A stretch of 8,037 nucleotides of DNA from an uncultured bacterium (GTDB taxonomy: Bacteria; Actinomycetota; Coriobacteriia; Coriobacteriales; Coriobacteriaceae). Both the position numbers and the translations under genes were made by a program. The notes below the pieces were generated by a model, which worked only from the letters and a program-made list of their open reading frames with translations, was not told the DNA's origin and made no database searches. The stretch spans positions 1 through 8,037 of the forward strand of contig CAJMOL010000058.1 of the NCBI GenBank assembly GCA_905215095.1, written 5' to 3'. This document shows, one piece after another, positions 1-4,098 of the stretch (position 1 is the first letter of the stretch; every line of letters begins with the position of its first letter).

Positions 1-99
1 GGCGCCGCCCGCAAAGACCTGGAGCGCCGCCTTGGCCTGTCCCGCGCCCGCGGCTCCTGCCCCGGCGGCCTGTTGCTTGATTGTGTTTGTTTCTGCCAT
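1..99 (-). CDS. N-terminal fragment of an unrecognised protein, cut by the window edge
   Basis: A leftward reading frame starts with ATG at 99-97 and stays open for 33 codons to the edge. The start is supported by a purine-rich ribosome binding site (GGAAGGGAG, minus strand, 112-104) with 4 nt between it and the ATG. The first residues are MAETNTIKQQAAGAGAAGAG, and the next ones are Ala/Gln-rich with a more hydrophobic stretch beginning (ALQVFAGGA). The Ala/Gly run looks like a flexible N-terminal linker rather than a signal peptide. Codons become strongly G/C-ending after the first ten, as in the neighbouring genes. The visible part is too short to name a family. The gene is divergent from the reductase at 936, so the 836 bp between them must hold the promoters for both. 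A plus-strand frame over the same bases is less convincing because it has no ribosome binding site. Confidence 0.6.
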   Translation of the reverse strand, partial: MAETNTIKQQAAGAGAAGAGQAKAALQVFAGGA

Positions 100-125
100 T
101 AGGCTCCCTTCCGTCTGCTGTCTTG

Positions 126-148
126 CAGATGCACGTCTCGTGCGTCTG
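126..148. other. Hairpin in the leader of the leftward gene
   Basis: CAGATGCACG and CGTGCGTCTG form a 10-bp inverted repeat around a 3-nt loop, with one imperfect position (a G.T wobble in plus-strand RNA, an A/C mismatch in minus-strand RNA). It lies 14 nt upstream of the ribosome binding site of the leftward gene. No T-run follows on either strand, so it is not a terminator. It could affect leader stability or translation, or be a protein-binding site; nothing in the sequence decides between these. Confidence 0.4.
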
Positions 149-216
149 TTCCCTGCAGTCGGAAGGTGGGCTCGTGCGGTCTTCTGGCGGTGCATGTGGT
201 ACCTGCTGCCAAGACG

Positions 217-252
217 AAAAAAGCCACGCAACCGACTGCTCGGTTGCGTGGC
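217..252 (-). terminator. Strong minus-strand intrinsic terminator upstream of the leftward gene
   Basis: A perfect 13-bp stem (223-235 with 240-252) closes a 4-nt loop. Read on the minus strand it is followed at once by six T residues (222-217), the classic Rho-independent layout. Read on the plus strand it is followed by AAAAAGG, so it would not work in that direction. It lies 118 nt upstream of the start codon of the leftward gene. I find no convincing minus-strand gene to its right that it would serve, so it may end a non-coding or leader transcript. Confidence 0.75.
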
Positions 253-268
253 AAAAAGGTGGCTAGCG

Positions 269-299
269 CCCAGAAAAGTCCACGCGTTTTTAGACTGGG
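269..299. other. Imperfect inverted repeat between terminator and repeat array
   Basis: CCCAG followed by AAAA (269-277) pairs with TTTT and CTGGG (287-299), with three unpaired bases (292-294) on the right side and a GC-rich loop. It is weaker than the neighbouring terminator and has no run of T after it. The rest of 253-414 shows only short GC palindromes (for example CCCCG-AA-CGGGG at 386-397) and no believable gene. Confidence 0.3.
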
Positions 300-414
300 A
301 CAAAGTACTACAACAGGAGAGACGCCGTCAAGAAAAGCCGAGGAAAAAAGTGAGCCTCTGCCCGCCGCGCCTGTGGCGGTCGTTTCCCCGAACGGGGCAG
401 CGCTGTTGGGGACT

Positions 415-794
415 GTCTCGATCTGTAACAGTTGGGGGTCGTTTTTGGTCCGTAGATGTTACTGATTTAGACGTTTTGTCGGGACGGTTTCCGTTTGTCT
501 CGATCTGTAACAGGTAGGGGTCAAAAGTGGGTCTAGATGTTACAGATTGAGATCTTTCCGCAGGACGGCTCCCATTCATCTAAATCTGTAACACGAGGGA
601 CGGATTTTGCCGAGTAACTGTTACAGATTTAGATCTTTCGGCAGGCTAGATTGGCTTGTCTCGATCTGTAACAGGTGGAGGCCAAAAGTGGGTCTAGATG
701 TTACAGATCGAGATTTTCCGACGGAACGCTTCCGTTTGTCTTGATCTGTAACAGTAAGACCCGGTTTTGCTGAGAAATTGTTACAGATTGAGAC
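415..794. repeat. Array of ten 16-nt arms in alternating orientation (five inverted-repeat units)
   Basis: Five units each have a left arm like GTCTCGATCTGTAACA, a 25-26-nt spacer, and a right arm like TGTTACAGATYGAGAY that is its reverse complement. Arm positions are: unit A 415-430/457-472, B 497-512/538-553, C 578-593/619-634, D 658-673/699-714, E 738-753/779-794. Unit C arms are perfectly complementary (16/16), D 15/16, E 14/16. Units repeat every 80-82 bp and 23-24 nt separate one unit from the next, so an arm occurs every ~40-41 nt with orientation flipping each time. The core ATCTGTAACA (or its complement) is intact in nine of ten arms; the right arm of A is altered (TGTTACTGAT). The array lies between two divergent genes and ends 141 nt before the reductase start. 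It could be a multi-site protein-binding region, a string of RNA hairpins, or a miniature-element array. It is not a CRISPR, because the repeats alternate in orientation and some spacers are near-identical. Confidence 0.85.
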
Positions 795-921
795 AAACCG
801 GCAGCCGGTCCCGCCCCATCTACCTGCCGCTACCTGCTATCCGCCGATTTCCGTTGCGCCGCCGTGCTCACATGCCATATCCTCTAGACAACTACGCGGC
901 ATCATCGCCGTCGCGCCTACA

Positions 922-935
922 AGAGAGGAATATCT
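922..935 (+). promoter_or_regulatory. Ribosome binding site of the reductase gene
   Basis: AGAGAGGA at 922-929 lies 6 nt before the ATG at 936 and fixes that start. Between the end of the array (794) and this site, a possible but weak promoter pair is TTGCGC at 854-859 with TATCCT at 878-883 (18-nt spacing). I do not regard that promoter as established. Confidence 0.6.
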
Positions 936-2966
936 ATGACCGCACCTGCATCCAAGCTGCTCCAGCCCATTACGGTTGGCCCCCTTGAGCTCAAGAACCG
1001 CATTATGTTCCCGCCGCTGACCACCGGCTACGAGGAGCGCGACGGCTCCATTGGCGAGCGAAGCCTGGCTTTTTACGAGCGTCTGGCCCGTGGCGGCGTG
1101 AGCTACATCGTCATCGGTGACGTTGCCCCCGTCATGACCGCAAGCCCCACGCCCAAGCTGGCGACCGACGCTCAGATCCCCACGTTTAAGGCCCTGGCCG
1201 ACACCGTCCACAAGCACGGCGCCAAGGTCGCGCTGCAGCTGTTCCACCCCGAGTACGACGTGCCCGGCGTCGGCCGCATGGTCATGGGATCCATGGCCGC
1301 CGCCAAGGCCGCGCAGGAGGCCAAGGCCGCCGGCGACGAGGAGACCTTTGCCGCCAAGATGGCCGAGTCCAACGAGATTCGCAATCAGGCCTACGCCAAG
1401 CTGCACCACGACATGCAGCACTTTGTGAACGAGGCCAGCGTGGATCAGCTCACCCAGATCAAGGAGGCCATCGCTGCCTCGGCCGCCCGCGCGCAGCAGG
1501 CCGGCATCGACGCCATCGAGGTCCACGGCGACCGCTTGGTGGGTTCGCTGTGCTCGGCCATCCTCAACCAGCGCACCGACGAGTACGGCGGCTCGTTCGA
1601 GAACCGCGTTCGCTACGCGCTGGAGGTCGTCGCCGCCATTAAGGAAGCCGCGCCGCAGCTGATGGTGGAGTATAAACTCCCCGTGATCATGGAGAACCCC
1701 GACGGCACGCCGCGCGGCAAGGGCGGCCTGCAGCCCGACGAGGCCTGCGAGTTTGCCAAGCTGCTTGAGGGCGCGGGCATCGACATGATCCAGGTCGCAC
1801 AGGCCAACCACACCGGCAACATGGGCGACACCATTCCGCCCATGGGTGCCATGCCCTACAACTGGACGCTGCCCGTGGCCGAGCGCGTCAAGGCCCTGGT
1901 CTCCGTGCCGGTGGCAACCGTCGGCCGTGTTGTCTCGGTCGAGGCCGGCGAGAAGATTCTGGAAGACGGCGCGGCCGACATCATCGCCTATGGCCGCTCG
2001 CTCATGTGCGACCCCGACATTGCGCTGAAGGCCGCCACGGGCGAGCCCATCCGCGAGTGCCTCAACTGCAACAAGGGCTGCGTCGACGCGATTCAAAACC
2101 GCAAGTACATCTCGTGCGTGCTCAACGCCGAGAACGGTGACGAGGCGACCATCGCCATTAAGCCGGGCGAGGGCGACAAGAAGATCGCCGTGGTGGGCGG
2201 CGGTATTGCCGGCCTGGAGGCCGCACGCGTGGCGGCCAAGCGCGGTTACGACGTGACCGTCTACGAGGCGAGCGATCATCTGGGCGGCCAGATTGTGCTG
2301 GCGGCCGCGCCTCCGCGCAAGGACGAGATCATGCGCTCGGTCGAGTACTACGAGAAGATTCTGCCCGGCCTGGGCGTGAAGGTTGAGTTCAACCATGCCG
2401 CTACCGCTGAGGACCTCAACGCCGCCGACGCCGCGATTGTAGCTGTGGGCGCGCACGACGTGGTCATTCCCGTTCCGGGCGCCGACTCGGAGAAGGTCGT
2501 CTCGAGCTGGGATGTGCTGGCCGGCAAGGTGGAGCTTGCGGGCCGCGTCGCCGTCATTGGCGGTGGCCTGGTGGGCACCGAGACTGCCGAGTACTTGCTG
2601 CAGCACGGCTGCGAGGTGGCGATCGTCGAGATGCTCGACAAGATTGCCGCGGGCGAGTCCGAGACCATTCTGCCGCTGATTATGAGCGACTTTGCAGAGC
2701 ACAACGTGGAGCAGCATGTTAAGACCCGCCTGACCGCCATTACCGACGAGGGCGTGGAGGCTGTTCGCACCACCGAGGACGGCACCGAGGAGCCGGTGAA
2801 GATCGCCTGCGATTACGTGGTGATGGCCGTGGGCTCCAAGGCCAACGCGTTTGACCTGGATGGCGTGACGGTGCCCGTGACCTGCGTGGGCGACTGCTCG
2901 GGCGAGCGCACCGCCGACATCGCGAGCGCCATTCGCACGGCATATCACGCGGCCAACGAGCTGTAG
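936..2966 (+). CDS. Old-yellow-enzyme-family NADH:flavin oxidoreductase with [4Fe-4S] and FAD domains (2,4-dienoyl-CoA reductase / BaiCD-like architecture)
   Basis: The 676-aa length is normal for this anaerobe-type, three-cofactor family. Residues 1-370 form the FMN TIM barrel: PPLTT at 26-30, QTDEYGG-like NQRTDEYGG at 211-219, FENRVR at 221-226, and the phosphate-binding GR at 330-331 and YGRSLMCDP at 352-360. Cysteines 375, 378, 382 and 394 are the expected [4Fe-4S] ligands. A first dinucleotide fold (GGGIAG, 421-426) with VYEASDHLGGQ should bind FAD. A second (GGGLVG, 542-547), followed by Glu565 at the end of the next strand, suggests NADH rather than NADPH. VGDC at 651-654 is the C-terminal FAD motif. 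Family members reduce activated C=C bonds or related substrates in the cytoplasm. The substrate here is unknown: the catalytic Tyr loop (usually HGAHGYL) reads HGDRLVGSL at 197-205, and an Ala-rich helical stretch fills about 119-165. The gene appears monocistronic, with its own ribosome binding site and a terminator at 3042. Confidence 0.93.
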   Translation: MTAPASKLLQPITVGPLELKNRIMFPPLTTGYEERDGSIGERSLAFYERLARGGVSYIVIGDVAPVMTASPTPKLATDAQIPTFKALADTVHKHGAKVALQLFHPEYDVPGVGRMVMGSMAAAKAAQEAKAAGDEETFAAKMAESNEIRNQAYAKLHHDMQHFVNEASVDQLTQIKEAIAASAARAQQAGIDAIEVHGDRLVGSLCSAILNQRTDEYGGSFENRVRYALEVVAAIKEAAPQLMVEYKLPVIMENPDGTPRGKGGLQPDEACEFAKLLEGAGIDMIQVAQANHTGNMGDTIPPMGAMPYNWTLPVAERVKALVSVPVATVGRVVSVEAGEKILEDGAADIIAYGRSLMCDPDIALKAATGEPIRECLNCNKGCVDAIQNRKYISCVLNAENGDEATIAIKPGEGDKKIAVVGGGIAGLEAARVAAKRGYDVTVYEASDHLGGQIVLAAAPPRKDEIMRSVEYYEKILPGLGVKVEFNHAATAEDLNAADAAIVAVGAHDVVIPVPGADSEKVVSSWDVLAGKVELAGRVAVIGGGLVGTETAEYLLQHGCEVAIVEMLDKIAAGESETILPLIMSDFAEHNVEQHVKTRLTAITDEGVEAVRTTEDGTEEPVKIACDYVVMAVGSKANAFDLDGVTVPVTCVGDCSGERTADIASAIRTAYHAANEL

Positions 2967-2983
2967 TTGAACATCGCGGCCAA

Positions 2984-3011
2984 GCGGGACGGTAGCACGG
3001 ATCCGTCTCGC
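2984..3011 (+). other. GC-rich hairpin just after the reductase gene
   Basis: GCGGGACGG (2984-2992) pairs with CCGTCTCGC (3003-3011) through nine positions including one G.T wobble, around a 10-nt loop. No T-run follows. It sits between the stop codon and the main terminator and could protect the 3' end of the mRNA. It may also be incidental. Confidence 0.35.
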
Positions 3012-3041
3012 CCGGCTGTGCCCCATCGGGTGTCAACCGGT

Positions 3042-3082
3042 GCGGGGCCTGCAAGCGCAGCAGGTCCCGCCCTTTTTGTTTT
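3042..3082 (+). terminator. Intrinsic terminator of the reductase gene
   Basis: GCGGGGCCTGC (3042-3052) pairs with GCAGGTCCCGC (3060-3070) over 11 bp with one G.T wobble and a 7-nt loop. CC, then TTTTTGTTTT, follow. It lies 75 nt after the stop codon of the reductase. The segment just upstream (GCCCCATCGG, 3020-3029) could pair partly with the left arm instead, but this position downstream of a gene gives no reason to propose attenuation. Confidence 0.85.
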
Positions 3083-3406
3083 GCTCCGGTGGATGGCAAT
3101 GCGCGGTAATCATGAGGAGTGAGGACGTCTGCTGCCTCGCAGATCACTCAAAATTATTGGGGGAGGGGTTAATAACTATATCCTCTATACCAAAGGACAT
3201 AAAGAGATGCCAATTTTGTTGACAAGCGAATGACGATTAGCTGCGAGTCAGCTACCAGCGTAAATAATCGATAAAGAAATGTCGTAAATTGGTGTCAAAT
3301 GCCCAGATAACGCCGCGTCTATTTTAATTAACTGCTTTGAACAAACAGTAAAATGCTACTATCTAACTTGCACGTAAGAAAGCAGATTAACGGTTAAGGC
3401 TAAGAA
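3083..3406. other. AT-rich intergenic stretch with candidate regulatory sites, no gene
   Basis: This stretch is clearly richer in A/T than its surroundings, and I find no believable coding frame in it. It holds a perfect TTGACA hexamer at 3219-3224 without a matching -10 at normal spacing, and a TAGCTG-CGAGT-CAGCTA inverted repeat at 3238-3254. Nearer the next gene are a near-palindrome at 3331-3349 and the hexamer TAAAAT at 3349-3354. The drop in GC could be a promoter region or the edge of acquired DNA. Confidence 0.5.
3331..3354 (+). promoter_or_regulatory. Candidate operator and -10 element of the helix-turn-helix gene
   Basis: ACTG-C-TTTG-AA-CAAA-CAGT (3331-3349) is an inverted repeat with a single extra base, of the size of a typical dimer operator. 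Its last base begins TAAAAT (3349-3354), a 5/6 match to the -10 consensus. No good -35 hexamer lies 16-18 nt upstream (the region is AATTAA-like). If this is the promoter, a bound protein would block it. The downstream gene encodes a DNA-binding protein, so autoregulation is possible but unproven. Confidence 0.3.
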
Positions 3407-3811
3407 GTGGCAGGTATGTCGGAAGCAACAAGGACTCGCACGCATGCGCCTGAGGTCAGGCAGCGCGCCGTCGAGATCCTCCAAGAGGGGGTCGGTCATC
3501 GCGCCCTCGCCGCGGAGCTTGGCATTCCCCAGGCCACGGCTCGTCAGTGGGCCCGCGCGTATGCCGTGGGCGGTGCCGACGCCGTTCTCAACGCCGGTTC
3601 GCATCATCACACCTATTCGTACGAAGTTAAGCTCGCCGTGGTTAAGGATCGCTTGGAAAACGGCTTAACGGTTCGCGAGGCCATGATCAAGCACAAGATT
3701 CCCAGCGAGTCTTCGGTCAAGGCTTGGTGCCGCCAGTACCGCGAGAGCGGTGAGTCCGCACTGGTCGATAAGCCGCGCGGTCGCAAGCCGCGCGTTAAAA
3801 AGGCGGAATAG
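3407..3811 (+). CDS. Stand-alone double helix-turn-helix protein, similar to the OrfA (InsJ-type) frame of IS150/IS3 elements
   Basis: The protein has 134 aa if it starts at the GTG at 3407, which has AAGG (3396-3399) 7 nt upstream; an ATG three codons later (3416) is an alternative. Two helix-turn-helix domains are visible. The first spans about 14-60 (EVRQRAVEILQEG..., ELGIPQATARQWARAY). The second spans about 71-118 (YEVKLAVVKDRLENG, LTVREAMIKHKI, SSVKAWCRQYRESGE). A basic tail follows (DKPRGRKPRVKK). This layout, with the WxxxYxxxGExxL ending, is that of InsJ/OrfA DNA-binding proteins of IS150-type elements. Normally an overlapping OrfB transposase (DDE integrase) follows; here the frame stops and an intrinsic terminator begins 13 nt later. 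It may be a remnant or a domesticated regulator. Its targets cannot be read from the sequence. Its third codon positions match the neighbours, which argues against very recent arrival. Confidence 0.85.
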   Translation: MAGMSEATRTRTHAPEVRQRAVEILQEGVGHRALAAELGIPQATARQWARAYAVGGADAVLNAGSHHHTYSYEVKLAVVKDRLENGLTVREAMIKHKIPSESSVKAWCRQYRESGESALVDKPRGRKPRVKKAE

Positions 3812-3823
3812 CAAACGGGATGG

Positions 3824-3846
3824 TGCGCCCACAGGGGCGCATTTTT
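3824..3846 (+). terminator. Intrinsic terminator of the helix-turn-helix gene
   Basis: TGCGCCC and GGGCGCA form a perfect 7-bp stem around ACAG, followed by TTTTTCTT. It begins 13 nt after the stop codon, making the helix-turn-helix gene a single-gene unit and separating it from the hydrogenase operon. Confidence 0.85.
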
Positions 3847-3878
3847 CTTGCCGCGCCAACTATTTGGACCGTCGCGAG

Positions 3879-3949
3879 CCTATCGGGATATCCTCCAGCG
3901 TGGCCAATCAACCGCGCGCAGTGGCCCGCGCGCCTGTCGCTGCGATAGG
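3879..3949. other. Nested inverted repeats upstream of the hydrogenase operon
   Basis: CCTATCG (3879-3885) pairs with CGATAGG (3943-3949). CAGCG (3896-3900) pairs with CGCTG (3938-3942), directly stacked on the first helix. GCGCGC (3914-3919) can pair with GCGCGC (3928-3933) inside. The 10-nt bulge on the left contains the palindrome GGATATCC. As RNA this would be a bulged, multi-helix stem of about 71 nt. It matches no riboswitch class I can recognise. It lies 149 nt before the hydrogenase start codon and could be a leader element or DNA-binding site, or chance pairing in GC-rich sequence. Confidence 0.35.
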
Positions 3950-4041
3950 TGGAGCGTCACCCCTCTGCTCCAATGCGGACAGACTCCTTACCCCGTACGC
4001 CTAAAACTCCCCAGTTGACCGAAAACCTGCCGCCGTTGCTC

Positions 4042-4070
4042 CTCAATTGAGCTATAACGTTAAACAATTG
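4042..4070 (+). promoter_or_regulatory. Candidate promoter/operator of the hydrogenase operon
   Basis: TATAAC (4053-4058) is a 5/6 match to a -10 element, 40 nt before the start codon. It is flanked by two CAATTG sites at 4044-4049 and 4065-4070, exactly 21 bp (two helical turns) apart; the first is part of the perfect palindrome CTCAATTGAG (4042-4051). No acceptable -35 hexamer lies 16-18 nt upstream, and the nearest TTGACC (4015-4020) is too far away. An activator- or repressor-controlled promoter is therefore an inference. The sites do not match the FNR or Rex consensus. Confidence 0.35.
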
Positions 4071-4098
4071 CAGCGTTTTTGCATGGGGGAGTGATGGT

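Noticed and set aside
100..260. T-box or other known riboswitch in the leader of the leftward gene
   Set aside because: The T-box core sequence is absent before the terminator, and no other riboswitch signature is recognisable.
32..517. Plus-strand coding region across the left intergenic region
   Set aside because: It overlaps the better-supported leftward gene start, runs through the terminator hairpin and into the repeat array, has no ribosome binding site and gives a Cys/Arg/Trp-rich product.
328..579. Small minus-strand gene that the orphan terminator might serve
   Set aside because: Its codons come largely from the repeat arms, there is no convincing ribosome binding site, and the translation resembles no family.
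415..794. CRISPR array
   Set aside because: Repeats alternate in orientation, arms are only 16 nt and imperfect, two spacers are almost identical, and there are no cas genes in the window.
837..3026. Long open frame on the minus strand opposite the reductase
   Set aside because: It is antisense to a gene with complete family motifs and arises from strong G/C bias at codon ends; its His/Gly/Arg-rich translation has no domain and no ribosome binding site.
3407..4098. Complete IS3-family element
   Set aside because: Only an OrfA-like protein is present; there is no OrfB, no DDE integrase motif, and no terminal inverted repeats or target duplication that I can see.
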